From NCBI GenBank assembly GCA_001556025.1, contig LSIB01000059.1, forward strand, positions 1 to 55,318: a stretch of DNA of 55,318 nucleotides, read 5' to 3'. Position 1 is the stretch's first letter. Every line of letters begins with the position of its first letter. The DNA is from Rhizobiales bacterium CCH3-A5. Its GTDB lineage: Bacteria > Pseudomonadota > Alphaproteobacteria > Rhizobiales > Beijerinckiaceae. Shown here one piece after another: positions 16,687-26,035 of this stretch. Position numbers and translations under genes: made by a program. The notes under the pieces were generated by a model, which made no database searches, was not told the DNA's origin, and saw only the letters and a list, made by a program, of their open reading frames with translations.

Positions 16687-18033
16687 ATGACGACCGCGAT
16701 CTCCCCGCCGCCCAACGCCCCCTTGCGCATCGGCATCGCCGGGCTCGGCACCGTCGGCGCGTCCGTCCTGCGCATCCTGCGCCGGCGCGAGAACGCGCTG
16801 GCCGATCGCTGCGGCCGCGCCATTCGCGTCACCGCCGTCTCTGCGCGCGACCGCACGCGCGACAGAGGCATCGATCTCGGCGGGCTGAGCTGGTTTGACG
16901 ACCCCGTCGCGCTCGCGGCCTCGCCCGAAATCGACTGTCTCGTCGAGCTGGTCGGCGGTTCCGACGGCCCGGCCAAGGCCGCCGTCGAGGCCGCACTATC
17001 GGCAGGCAAACCCGTCGTCACCGCCAACAAGGCGCTGCTCGCCCATCACGGGGTGGCGCTTGCTGAACTGGCCGAGGCCAATGGCGTCGCGCTCGCATTC
17101 GAGGCGTCGTCGGCCGGCGGCATCCCGGTTGTGAAGACGCTGCGCGAGGCGCTGGCCGGCAACACCGTCACGCGGCTCTACGGCATCCTCAACGGCACCT
17201 GCAACTACATCCTCTCGCGCATGGAGCTGGAGGGCCTGACCTTCGAGGCCTGCCTGAAGGACGCCCAGCGCCTCGGCTATGCCGAGGCCGATCCGACCTT
17301 CGATGTCGAGGGTTTCGACACCGCCCACAAGCTCGCCATCCTGACCAGCCTCGCCTTCGGGACGAAGATCGATTCCGAAGCGATTCATGTCGAAGGCATT
17401 TCCTCGATCGCGCCGCTCGACCTGAAGATGGCCGACGAGCTCGGCTACCGCATCAAGCTGCTCGGCGTCGCCGAACGCACCAAGACCGGCATCGAGCAGC
17501 GCGTCCACCCGACGATGGTGCCGAAATCCTCCGCCATCGCGCAGGTCATGGGCGTCACCAACGCCGTCACGATCGACGCCGACGCCGTGCGCGAGATCAC
17601 GCTGGTCGGCCCCGGCGCCGGCGGCGATCCGACAGCCTCGGCTGTCGTCGCCGACATCGCCGATGTGGCGCGCGGCGTCGCAGGTCAGCCCTTCGGCCTG
17701 CCTGTCGCCCGCCTCGAGGTTGCCGCGCGTGCGCCGATGCAGCGCCATGAGGGCGGCTACTACATCCGCCTGGCTGTCGCCGACCGTCCCGGTGCGGCGG
17801 CTGCGATCGCGACCCGCATGGCCGAGGCCGACATCTCGCTGGAAAGCATTGTCCAGCGCCGTTCGGAAGCCGCGGCCCAGCGCGATCCCTCCGGCCGGTC
17901 CGGCGCGCCGGTCCCGGTCGTGCTGATCACCTACGCCACCAGCGAGGCCGCGATCCGCGCCGCGCTCGAGAAGGTCACGGCCGACGGCCATGTCGCCGAA
18001 GCGCCGCAAGTCATCAGGATAGAGCGGGAGTAG
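16687..18033 (+). CDS. hom: Homoserine dehydrogenase
   Basis: It reduces aspartate semialdehyde to homoserine, for threonine and methionine synthesis. The protein has 448 residues: N-terminal NAD(P) motif GIAGLGTVGASVL, catalytic domain with ILNGTCNYILSRM near residue 175 and GYAEADPTFDVEGFDTAHKL near residue 200. A C-terminal ACT domain starts near residue 360 (YYIRLAVADRPGAAAAIATRM) and is the usual site of threonine feedback. The start at 16687 fits the family; the frame is open upstream but overlaps the preceding gene. Upstream of glpX, as in many Hyphomicrobiales. Confidence 0.96.
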   Translation: MTTAISPPPNAPLRIGIAGLGTVGASVLRILRRRENALADRCGRAIRVTAVSARDRTRDRGIDLGGLSWFDDPVALAASPEIDCLVELVGGSDGPAKAAVEAALSAGKPVVTANKALLAHHGVALAELAEANGVALAFEASSAGGIPVVKTLREALAGNTVTRLYGILNGTCNYILSRMELEGLTFEACLKDAQRLGYAEADPTFDVEGFDTAHKLAILTSLAFGTKIDSEAIHVEGISSIAPLDLKMADELGYRIKLLGVAERTKTGIEQRVHPTMVPKSSAIAQVMGVTNAVTIDADAVREITLVGPGAGGDPTASAVVADIADVARGVAGQPFGLPVARLEVAARAPMQRHEGGYYIRLAVADRPGAAAAIATRMAEADISLESIVQRRSEAAAQRDPSGRSGAPVPVVLITYATSEAAIRAALEKVTADGHVAEAPQVIRIERE

Positions 18034-18039
18034 GCAGTG

Positions 18040-18076
18040 GGCAGTCGGCAGGAGGGATGCCCGACTGCCGACTGCC
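18040..18076 (+). repeat. Perfect inverted repeat before glpX
   Basis: Arms GGCAGTCGGCAG (18040-18051) and CTGCCGACTGCC (18065-18076) are exact complements around 13 bases. Further partial CTGCC units continue to 18090. There is no T tract. It may stabilise or partly terminate the hom transcript. Confidence 0.65.
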
Positions 18077-18104
18077 GATTGCCAACTGCCCAAAGGGAGC
18101 GACC

Positions 18105-19103
18105 ATGTCCGACGAACTCCGCATTTCCTCCGAGCAGATCATCGAGCGCTATCTCTCGATGGAGCTGGTCCGCGTCACCGAGCGCGCCGCCGTTTCGGCC
18201 GCGCGCCTGCGCGGCCACGGCAACGAAAAGGCGGCCGACCAGGCTGCGGTGGACGCGATGCGCCGCGAACTCAACCGCCTGCCGATCGACGGCGAGATCG
18301 TCATCGGCGAGGGCGAGCGCGACGAGGCGCCGATGCTCTTCATCGGCGAGAAGGTCGGCACGCGGCAGGGCCCCAAGGTCCATATCGCAGTCGATCCGCT
18401 GGAAGGCACCACGCTCTGCGCCAAGGACATGCCCGATTCCATCGCCGTGATGGCGATGGCGGAGGCGGGAAAGCTGCTGAATGCGCCCGACGTTTACATG
18501 AACAAGATCGCGGTTGGCCCCGGCTATGCGCCGGGCGTGATCGACCTCGACGCCTCGCCGACCGAGAACATCCATGCACTGGCGAAGGCCAAGGGCTGCA
18601 AGCCGCACGAGATCTCGACGCTGGTGATGGACCGCCCGCGCCATGCCAAGCTGATCGAGGAGATCCGCAAGACCGGCTGCTCGATCCGCCTGATCACCGA
18701 TGGCGACGTGGCGGGCGTGATCTACTGCACGGAGCCCGAGAAGACCGGCATCGACCTTTATCTCGGCATCGGCGGCGCGCCCGAGGGCGTGCTGGCGGCG
18801 GCCGCCCTGCGCTGCGTCGGCGGCCAGATGCAAGGCCGGCTGATCCTCGACACGGAGGAGAAGCGCAAGCGCGCCTACGGCATGGGCGTCACCGACCCCG
18901 ACAAGAAATACGACATGTCGGAGATGGCGTCCGGCGACGTCATCGTCTGCGCGACCGGCGTCACCGATGGTGGCATGCTGTCTGGCGTCAAGTTCAAGAA
19001 GAACGTCATCCTGACCGAAACGATCGTATACCGGTCGATCACCGGCACCACCCGTCGCATCTTCGGCGAGCACAGGCAGTTCGAGAAGTTCAAGCTCGAT
19101 TGA
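18105..19103 (+). CDS. glpX: Class II fructose-1,6-bisphosphatase
   Basis: It hydrolyses fructose 1,6-bisphosphate in gluconeogenesis. The protein has 332 residues. Metal and phosphate motifs are present: DGEIVIGEGERDEAPMLFIGE near residue 65 split by the E-GE-D pattern, VDPLEGTTLCAKDMPDSIAV near residue 90, and ITDGDVAGVI near residue 200. The ATG at 18105 has AAAGGGAG upstream. Downstream of hom, with the hairpin at 18040 between them. Confidence 0.96.
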   Translation: MSDELRISSEQIIERYLSMELVRVTERAAVSAARLRGHGNEKAADQAAVDAMRRELNRLPIDGEIVIGEGERDEAPMLFIGEKVGTRQGPKVHIAVDPLEGTTLCAKDMPDSIAVMAMAEAGKLLNAPDVYMNKIAVGPGYAPGVIDLDASPTENIHALAKAKGCKPHEISTLVMDRPRHAKLIEEIRKTGCSIRLITDGDVAGVIYCTEPEKTGIDLYLGIGGAPEGVLAAAALRCVGGQMQGRLILDTEEKRKRAYGMGVTDPDKKYDMSEMASGDVIVCATGVTDGGMLSGVKFKKNVILTETIVYRSITGTTRRIFGEHRQFEKFKLD

Positions 19104-19180
19104 GGGCGGCGGAACCGCTTCGACGCTGGCGCATTGAGGCCGTAGGAACGGCCCTCATATCGCAGCACGGAGTGCGGCCC

Positions 19181-19618
19181 ATGTCAGAACACCTCTCATC
19201 GCTCCACACCGCCCTGGTCGACGCACGCGAAGGCTATGGCAAGGCGATCGAAAAAGCCGATGACGCCGACCTCGTGCGACAGTTGCGCGCGGTCGATGGT
19301 CTCCATTCCGATGCCCATGCGGACGTCCATCGCCTTCTCGCTTCGCGCGGCGCCGAGATCGACGAAGACGGCTCGCTGATGGGCAACGTCCACAAGGCTG
19401 TAGTGTCGGTCCGATCGGCGATCGTCGGTCTCGGCGAAGGCTCGCTCGCCTCGTTTGCGAGCGGCGAGGAGCGCAACCTGACGACCTATGACGACGCCAT
19501 CCGGGAGGAAAGCGATCCTGCGGCTCGCGCCACGCTTGCAGGCCACCGGGACGCCCTCGCCGCGAAGGTCGCGGAGATGAAGCGCCAGGCCGACAGAGGA
19601 TCGGCGACCCTGATCTAG
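19181..19618 (+). CDS. DUF2383 / PA2169-type four-helix protein
   Basis: A 145-residue, all-helical, cytoplasmic protein. The pattern LVDAREGYGKAIEKADD, then an LHSDAHADVHRLLASRGAEIDEDGS segment, is typical of the PA2169/DUF2383 ferritin-like family. The biochemical role of this family is not established; members are often linked to stress response. It begins 77 bases after glpX and ends 29 bases before the convergent FAD oxidoreductase stop. Confidence 0.75.
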   Translation: MSEHLSSLHTALVDAREGYGKAIEKADDADLVRQLRAVDGLHSDAHADVHRLLASRGAEIDEDGSLMGNVHKAVVSVRSAIVGLGEGSLASFASGEERNLTTYDDAIREESDPAARATLAGHRDALAAKVAEMKRQADRGSATLI

Positions 19619-19647
19619 AGGCCGCGCCGCGAGCGCATCGGCAAGCC

Positions 19648-21303
19648 TCAACCGACCTCCCGTGCGGCTGCCCGCCCGGCTGCCCGGCCGGAGAAAATGC
19701 AGCCGCCGAGAAAGGTCCCCTCCAGCGCGCGGTAGCCATGGATGCCGCCGCCGCCGAAGCCCGCCGCTTCGCCCGCCGCATACAGCCCCGGTATGGCCTG
19801 GCCGCCTGCGTCCAGCACCCGCGCGGACAGGTCCGTCTCCAGCCCGCCCAGCGATTTACGCGTCAGGATGTTGAGCCTGACCGCGATCAGCGGGCCATGA
19901 GCCGGGTCGAGGATGCGGTGCGGCTTTGCCGTGCGGATCAGCCTGTCGCCGAGATAGGCCCGCGCGCCCCGGATCGCGGTCATCTGCAGGTCCTTGCCGA
20001 AGGGGTTGTCGATCTCCCGGTCGCGCGCCTCGATCTCGGCCCGCAGCGACGCCGCGTCGAGCAGCGGCTCGCCAGCAAGCGCGTTCATGCGCTGAACCAG
20101 CGTCGACAACTCGCGCTCGACGATGAAGTCCTCGCCCTTGTCCATGAAGGCCTGCACCGGCGCAGGCACGCCGGCGGTGGCCCGCTTGAGCACCTGCCGC
20201 CAGCTCTTCCCGGTCAGGTCCGGGTTCTGCTCCGAGCCCGAGAGCGCGAACTCCTTGGCTATGATCGAGCGGTTCAGCACGAACCAGGAGTGGTCGAAGC
20301 CGGTCTTGCGCAGATGCGCGAGCGTACCGAGCGTGTCGAAACCCGGAAACAGCGGCGCCGGCAGCCGCCTGCCGCGCGCGTCGAACCAGAGCGGGGAGGG
20401 GCCGGGCAGGATGCGGATGGCGTGGCGCGGCCAGACCGGCGCATGGTTCGCGATCCCCTCGACATACTGCCACATCCGGTCGCCATTGATCAGCCGTCCG
20501 CCGGCGGCCTCGGTGACGCCGAGCATCGCCCCGTCGACATGGGCCGGCACGCCAGACAGCATGTTTGTCGGCGGCGCACCCAGCCGCTGCGGCCAGTTCC
20601 GGCGGACGAGATCATGGTTGCCGCCGATGCCGCCCGAGGCGACGATCACGGCCTGCGCCCTAAGCGCGAAGGAGCCGGTCGCGAGCCGCGAACTCGGCTC
20701 GCCGCGCCCCACGGGGCTGGCTTTGAGAACCTCGCCCTCGACGCCGTCGATCGCGCCCGCGCTTTTCGTCAGCGCCGTGACGCGGTGGCGGAAGCGGATT
20801 TCGATCAGCCCGGCCGCCTGCGCAGCCTCCACGCGCCGCAAAAACGGCTCCAGTACGCCCGGTCCCGTGCCCCAGGTGACATGGAAGCGCGGAACGGAAT
20901 TGCCATGGCCGGTGGCGGAATAACCGCCGCGCTCGGCCCAGCCGACGACCGGAAACCAGCGCATGCCCTGCTGATGCAGCCAGGCGCGTTTCTCGCCGGC
21001 CGCGAAATCGAGATAGCTTTCAGCCCACTGCCTCGGCCAATGATCCTCCGGCCGGTCGAAGCCGGCCGAGCCGAACCAGTCCTGCGTCGCCAGCGCCAGC
21101 GAATCGCGGATGCGCAGCCGGCGCTGCTCGGGCGTGTCGACCAGGAACAGCCCGCCGAAGGACCAGTGCGCCTGTCCGCCCAAGGTCGCCTCTGGCTCCT
21201 GGTCGAGGATCAAGACCTTGCGGCGGGCATCGGCCAGTTCCGCCGCCGCCACAAGCCCGGCGAGGCCCGCGCCGACGATGACGACGTCCGCTTCCTGCGC
21301 CAT
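19648..21303 (-). CDS. FAD-dependent dehydrogenase, KsdD/fumarate-reductase-like
   Basis: A flavoprotein of 551 residues. The N-terminal dinucleotide motif VVIVGAGLAGLVAAAELADA binds FAD. IVASGGIGGNHDLVRRNWP near residue 225 and the C-terminal GLYAAGEAAGFGGGGIHGYRALEGTFLG belong to the succinate dehydrogenase/3-ketosteroid dehydrogenase flavoprotein family. Such proteins are usually called FAD-binding dehydrogenase; the substrate is unknown. No signal peptide or separate iron-sulfur subunit is seen. The start at 21303 (MAQEADVVIVGAG) is the one directly before the FAD motif. Confidence 0.88.
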   Translation of the reverse strand: MAQEADVVIVGAGLAGLVAAAELADARRKVLILDQEPEATLGGQAHWSFGGLFLVDTPEQRRLRIRDSLALATQDWFGSAGFDRPEDHWPRQWAESYLDFAAGEKRAWLHQQGMRWFPVVGWAERGGYSATGHGNSVPRFHVTWGTGPGVLEPFLRRVEAAQAAGLIEIRFRHRVTALTKSAGAIDGVEGEVLKASPVGRGEPSSRLATGSFALRAQAVIVASGGIGGNHDLVRRNWPQRLGAPPTNMLSGVPAHVDGAMLGVTEAAGGRLINGDRMWQYVEGIANHAPVWPRHAIRILPGPSPLWFDARGRRLPAPLFPGFDTLGTLAHLRKTGFDHSWFVLNRSIIAKEFALSGSEQNPDLTGKSWRQVLKRATAGVPAPVQAFMDKGEDFIVERELSTLVQRMNALAGEPLLDAASLRAEIEARDREIDNPFGKDLQMTAIRGARAYLGDRLIRTAKPHRILDPAHGPLIAVRLNILTRKSLGGLETDLSARVLDAGGQAIPGLYAAGEAAGFGGGGIHGYRALEGTFLGGCIFSGRAAGRAAAREVG

Positions 21304-21409
21304 GCGGCAGCCCCGTTGGTTTAGCTGTGAACCATGACATCTTATGCCGGGGGCATGCTCACCTCGCAAGGAGGATGCGTCGGTCGCCGGTCGCGGGCAG
21401 GGGCTTCTC

Positions 21410-24097
21410 TCAGGCGGCCGACTTCAGCGCTTCGTCGAGCGCGCCATTCGTGCGGCTCAGCATGGCGCGCAGGCGGGCCAGCTCCGGCTCCGTGACCGGG
21501 GCCAGTTCCTGCCGCGCGGCGCGCTCCATGGCGGCGGCGGCCTCGGCCACGCCGCGCGCGCCCATATTGTAGCTCATCGACTTCAGCGCATGGGCGCTGC
21601 GGCCCACCGCCTCGATATCGCCGCTGGCGCTGGCCGCCTCCAGCTCCGACAGCGTCTGCGCCGATTTGGCCGCAAACAGACTGGCGATGCGGCGCACCGT
21701 CGCCTCGTTGCCGCCGGTCATGTCGAGCAGTTCGCGCAGCACCGAGCGATCGAGCTCTTCTGCGGGAACGTCAGTCGCCGGACCTGCTTCGCCCGCTGCG
21801 CCGGTCTTGTCGCCGGCAAAGCGGCCGATGCAGGCGGCCAGCCGGGCCAGCGTGAACGGCTTGTGGACGACGTCGTCCATGCCGGCCTCGCGCCAGGCGT
21901 CCGCGCCCGCGCCGACGACATGGGCGGTCAGCGCGACGATCGGCAGACGCGGCGCGCCATGCTGCACCTCATGAGCGCGGATGGCACGCGTCGCGTCGAA
22001 CCCGTCGAGGCCAGGCATGCTGCCATCCATCAGGACAAGGTCGAAGGGTTCGGCCAGGACAGCAGTCACCGCCTGGAGCCCGTCCTCGACGAAACGCGCC
22101 CGGATGCCGAGCCGCTGGAGCGCGGCGTCGGCGACCTCGCGGTTGACCGCGCTGTCGTCGGCGACCAGCACGCGCAGGCCGGGGAAGGCGAGCGCCGGCG
22201 CGGCCGCGATGGCCTGCCTGTCGCCGCCGACGGGGCTGCCGTCGCGCAGGCAGGCGAGAACGCGCCGGAGATCGCGCCGCTGGACCGGCCAGGGCAGAGC
22301 CGCGTCCGCGACCGGGCCGAGAAGATCATCCACCGGCTCGCCGTCGCCGGCGAGAACGAGGATTGCGAGCCCCTTCCGGCGCATGAGGGCGGGCTGGCTG
22401 CGCAGCACATCCGGCGAGGCGATCAGCAGCGCTGTGTCGTCTGGGATTCCGGCCGGCAGCGCCCGCATGTGCGCGACCGTCAGGCCGGCATCGGCAAGGC
22501 AGTCGGCCATCGCTTGAGCCGAATGCCCGAGCGGGGTCGCGATGACGGCCTTGAGCGGCAGGGCCGGCGGTTCGCTGGCGCCGCCGGCGGTCTCGGCCTG
22601 CGCGAGCGGCAGAGAGAAGGAAAACGCGCTGCCGACGCCGACCGTGCTGGTCACCGAGAGCGCGCCTCCCATCGCGGCGACGAGCTGGCGCGCGATCGAG
22701 AGCCCGAGCCCCGTGCCGCCATAATGACGCGTCGTGGTCTGGTCGGCCTGCGAGAAGGACTCGAAGATCGTGTCGAGCTTGTCGGCCGGAATGCCGATCC
22801 CCGTATCCTCCACGCTGAACCGCAGCCGCTCTCCGTCCTCCCGGCAGATCCGCAGCGTCACGCCGCCGGCCTCGGTGAATTTCAGCGCGTTGTTGACGAG
22901 ATTGCCGAGCACCTGCCCGAGACGGACCGGGTCTGCGACGACCGTCGCGCCGGCAGGCGCGTCAATTGCTGCGCAGAGATCGAGCCCTTTGGAGCGGGCG
23001 CGGTCGCTGAAAAGCTGCAGCACGGCCTCGGCGCTCTCTTCCGGATCGACGGCGAGCTGCTCGACGGTGAGCTTGCCGGATTCGATCTTCGACAGGTCGA
23101 GGATGTCGTTGATGATCGCGAGCAGGCTGGTGCCCGAGCGTGCGATCACCTGCGCCTGCCGGCGCGCGCGCTCGGGCAGGTCGGTTCCCGCCAGCAGCTC
23201 CGCCATCACGAGGATGCCGTTCATCGGCGTCCTGATCTCATGGCTCATCGTCGCGAGGAAGGCGGATTTGGCCTGATTGGCGTCGTCGGCCTCGCGCGCG
23301 GCCTGCCGATAGTCGGCGGTGCGCTCGGCGACTTCGGTTTCCAGCCGTTCGCGGTGGCGCTCCAGCCGCGCGTCGCGCTCGCGAATGTCGCCGATCATGC
23401 CGTTGAAGCCGTCGATCAGGACGCCGATCTCGTCCCGGCCGCCTGCGGCCAGCGTCACCGAATAATCATGCCGCGCGCGCACGCGCGCCATCGTGCCCGT
23501 CAGCGCGCGCAAGGGCGCTGTGATGCCGCGCTGCAGTCGCAGCGCCAGCGCGATGGCGCACAGCATCGCCAGCCCGCCGATCAGCAGGATGTTCAGGACC
23601 GCGTCGCGGATCAGCGCCGGCAGGTCGCGCGTGTCGCCGAGCAGCCGCAACGTGCCGACGACGTTGCCTTCGAACACGACCGGAACCGTCGCTTCGATCG
23701 AGCGGCTGCGCAGAATCGCAGCCGGCGTCCAGCTCGTATCGGCATCGGCGATGACGAGATCGCCCGTGAGCTGCTCGGTCGCGCCGACATCGGCAAGCGG
23801 CCTGCCGTCGCTGGCCTCGACGCCGGCGAATGTGACGCCGCTCATGCGGCCGATCGCGCGGATCGCCTGATAGGCGCCCCCGACATCGCGCTCGGAGACG
23901 GCGCGCGCGGCTGCCGCCGCGATCGCGTGCGCGCTGGTCAGCATGGCGTCGCGGCGTGCGACGGCGTAGCGCTCCGTCTCGCGCCAGACGAAAGCCGCCA
24001 CGAAGACGGCCTGGGCCAGAACCACCGCGCTGACCACGAGCAGGATCAGGCGGGTGCGGATCGACAGGGAGAGGCTGCGCGGCATGCGCCGGAGCAT
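21410..24097 (-). CDS. Hybrid sensor histidine kinase with receiver and Hpt domains
   Basis: A membrane phosphorelay kinase of 895 residues. Membrane helices lie at about 15-37 and 168-187, with a periplasmic sensor between. HAMP follows at about 190-245, then the dimerisation domain with phospho-acceptor His286 in MSHEIRTPM. The ATPase domain has NLVNNALKF, DTGIGIP and GTGLGLSI (about 395-510). A degenerate receiver spans about 530-640. A true receiver with acceptor Asp in LVLMDGSMPG spans about 650-770. A C-terminal Hpt domain has SAHALKSMS. The layout resembles BarA-type kinases. It is divergent from the single-domain receiver at 24240, a plausible partner. The start could also be ATG at 24085. 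Confidence 0.92.
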   Translation of the reverse strand: MLRRMPRSLSLSIRTRLILLVVSAVVLAQAVFVAAFVWRETERYAVARRDAMLTSAHAIAAAAARAVSERDVGGAYQAIRAIGRMSGVTFAGVEASDGRPLADVGATEQLTGDLVIADADTSWTPAAILRSRSIEATVPVVFEGNVVGTLRLLGDTRDLPALIRDAVLNILLIGGLAMLCAIALALRLQRGITAPLRALTGTMARVRARHDYSVTLAAGGRDEIGVLIDGFNGMIGDIRERDARLERHRERLETEVAERTADYRQAAREADDANQAKSAFLATMSHEIRTPMNGILVMAELLAGTDLPERARRQAQVIARSGTSLLAIINDILDLSKIESGKLTVEQLAVDPEESAEAVLQLFSDRARSKGLDLCAAIDAPAGATVVADPVRLGQVLGNLVNNALKFTEAGGVTLRICREDGERLRFSVEDTGIGIPADKLDTIFESFSQADQTTTRHYGGTGLGLSIARQLVAAMGGALSVTSTVGVGSAFSFSLPLAQAETAGGASEPPALPLKAVIATPLGHSAQAMADCLADAGLTVAHMRALPAGIPDDTALLIASPDVLRSQPALMRRKGLAILVLAGDGEPVDDLLGPVADAALPWPVQRRDLRRVLACLRDGSPVGGDRQAIAAAPALAFPGLRVLVADDSAVNREVADAALQRLGIRARFVEDGLQAVTAVLAEPFDLVLMDGSMPGLDGFDATRAIRAHEVQHGAPRLPIVALTAHVVGAGADAWREAGMDDVVHKPFTLARLAACIGRFAGDKTGAAGEAGPATDVPAEELDRSVLRELLDMTGGNEATVRRIASLFAAKSAQTLSELEAASASGDIEAVGRSAHALKSMSYNMGARGVAEAAAAMERAARQELAPVTEPELARLRAMLSRTNGALDEALKSAA

Positions 24098-24239
24098 GGC
24101 GCAACAGGCTTTACGAAAAGCAAATGGCCGGCTTGATATTAGGCAATTCGTGCAACGGTTTGTTGGAGATTATGTGTCATCTTCAGGCTGCGACGCCGTT
24201 TCCGTCGCGCCTGAATCCAGAACGGGTCCCTTGTCCGCA

Positions 24240-24668
24240 ATGTCCAGTCCAGTCCCTTTCAGCTATGTGCGAGGCGATCGGATCGAGCTTCTGGCCGTGG
24301 ATGACGATCCGATCCAGCGCGAATTCTGCACGGTCTATCTCTCGACGCCGGATGTCGAGGTCACCACGGCGGATTCCGCCGAGGATGGTCTGGCCAAGCT
24401 CGCGCTGGTCGATTTCGACATCCTGCTGGTCGATGTCGACATGCCTGGCATCGACGGAATCGAGATGGTGCGCCGGCTCAGGGCCAATCCGCGTTATGAC
24501 GCCGTGCCGATCATGGTCATCACCGGGCGCGAGGACATGGTCTCGATCGACCAGGCCTATGAGGCCGGCGCGACCTCCTTCATGTGCAAGCCGGTCAACT
24601 GGCGGCTGCTGAGCCACCAGGTCCGCTTCCTGCTGCGCGCGCACCGGGCATTGGAGAAGGTGGCATGA
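24240..24668 (+). CDS. Single-domain response regulator
   Basis: A receiver domain of 142 residues with no output domain. The acidic pocket is AVDDDP, the phospho-acceptor Asp lies in LLVDVDMPGIDG, the switch Thr in VITGRED, and the invariant Lys in MCKPVNW. It probably relays phosphate or acts by protein contact. The divergent hybrid kinase starts 142 bases away. Its stop overlaps the start of the TadG-like gene by four bases (ATGA), so the two are translationally coupled. The start at 24240 has no clear ribosome binding site. Confidence 0.85.
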   Translation: MSSPVPFSYVRGDRIELLAVDDDPIQREFCTVYLSTPDVEVTTADSAEDGLAKLALVDFDILLVDVDMPGIDGIEMVRRLRANPRYDAVPIMVITGREDMVSIDQAYEAGATSFMCKPVNWRLLSHQVRFLLRAHRALEKVA

Positions 24669-25948
24669 GCGTGAAGGCGCTGATCCGCGGGGCATGGTCA
24701 AAGGCATCGACCGGCTGGCGGCGCGGCTGGCGCGATCAGGCCGGCGGCGTGATCATGCTGTTCAGCCTTGGCGCGCCTCTCCTGCTCGCCGGCGCGGGCG
24801 TGGCGATCGATTACGGCGTGCTTTCGACCGCGCGCGCCGACCTTCAGAATGCTGCCGACAGCGCGGCTCTGGCGGCCGCGAGGGAGTTCCGCCTCGGCAA
24901 TACAACCACCTCGACCGTCACGCAGGTTGCCGAAAGCTTCGCCCGCCGAGCCTTGGCCGACTCGGGGCAGACTGGGACCGTTTCCGCTTCGGCCGACCAG
25001 TCCAAGAAGACTGTGACGGTTTCGATCGAAGCGAATATCGAGACGACCGTGATCCGGTTCTTCGGCGCCGACTCGGCGTTGGTGCGCGCACATGCAACGG
25101 CTCGGACGACTGGCGCGACGTCGGTGTGCGTGATCGGGCTTGATCCCAGCAAGAACGACACCGTTTATCTGGAGAAGAATGCAAAACTCGAGGCGTTGAA
25201 CTGCGGCGTCTATTCCAACTCGACAAAGCGGGATGGCCTGAAGGCGTTGGAGAATTCGTCGTTGCGGGCGCGCTTCATCTGCTCTGCCGGCGGCTCGTAC
25301 AAGGACAAATTCGATGCCTTCTCACCTAGTCCGACTGTCGATTGTCCCACCATCAATGACCCGCTGGCCGTCAGGGAGCCGCCCGCTGTCTCCGGCTGCA
25401 CCGCGACCGATCTCAAGGTGACGGGTAGCGTCATCCTTTCGCCCGGTACCTATTGTGGCGGCATCGTTATCACGAACAATGCAAAGGTCGAACTGCGGGC
25501 TGGCATCTATTCTTTCAAAGACGGGCCGCTCGACGTCAGGGATGGTTCCGCGCTAACAGGCAAAAATGTAAATCTGTACTTTAACGGCAAAAAATCTACC
25601 GTTAAATTCAGCATTGGATCCAGTATTTCTCTCACTGCTCCTAAAGACGGAGAGATGGCAGGGATTTTAATATACGAAGATCGCTCGTCGCCGAAAGATC
25701 AAAAGCAAGAAATACTAAGCAATGATGCAAAATTACTGCTCGGAACAATATATCTACCTCAAGGCGAGCTTTCGATTGGTGGCGAGCGACCTATTGCAGC
25801 TGAATCAGCATACACTATTATTGTGGCTCGTCGTTTCGCGCTGTCAGCCGGACCGACTATGGTGATCAACTCCAATTATGGCGCGACGAACATCCCGGTG
25901 CCTGCCGGTGTCGGCCCTAACGTCATCCCGGCGCAGCTGGTGGATTGA
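24665..25948 (+). CDS. TadG-like pilus-assembly/surface protein
   Basis: A 427-residue protein. The N-terminus has the TadE/TadG pattern: basic head, then a hydrophobic helix (VIMLFSLGAPLLLAGAGVAIDYG) and LSTARADLQNAADSAALAAA. The C-terminal two thirds are extracytoplasmic, Ser/Thr/Asn-rich and beta-strand-like, with six or so Cys. No von Willebrand domain motif is evident. Base composition falls sharply inside the gene: 25561-25620 has 19 G+C in 60. No other tad genes are near. Coupled to the receiver gene, so surface function may be under phosphorelay control; this is inference. Confidence 0.75.
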   Translation: MSVKALIRGAWSKASTGWRRGWRDQAGGVIMLFSLGAPLLLAGAGVAIDYGVLSTARADLQNAADSAALAAAREFRLGNTTTSTVTQVAESFARRALADSGQTGTVSASADQSKKTVTVSIEANIETTVIRFFGADSALVRAHATARTTGATSVCVIGLDPSKNDTVYLEKNAKLEALNCGVYSNSTKRDGLKALENSSLRARFICSAGGSYKDKFDAFSPSPTVDCPTINDPLAVREPPAVSGCTATDLKVTGSVILSPGTYCGGIVITNNAKVELRAGIYSFKDGPLDVRDGSALTGKNVNLYFNGKKSTVKFSIGSSISLTAPKDGEMAGILIYEDRSSPKDQKQEILSNDAKLLLGTIYLPQGELSIGGERPIAAESAYTIIVARRFALSAGPTMVINSNYGATNIPVPAGVGPNVIPAQLVD

Positions 25949-26035
25949 TCGAGGTCTCGGGCGTGTTGCGCATGTCCATCTCTCGGCCCTGGCGCGAGCG
26001 GGCCCCGGCTGACGCAGTGATCAGGCGATTGCGAC

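Noticed and set aside
16634..18104. Riboswitch or attenuator upstream of hom or glpX
   Set aside because: The hom leader is only 53 bases and shows neither a leader ORF nor a terminator; the glpX leader has a simple hairpin without a T tract.
21344..24136. A 930-codon open frame on the plus strand opposite the histidine kinase
   Set aside because: It is antisense to a gene with all kinase, receiver and Hpt motifs. The translation is Arg/Gln/His-rich without domains, as expected of a shadow in high-GC DNA.
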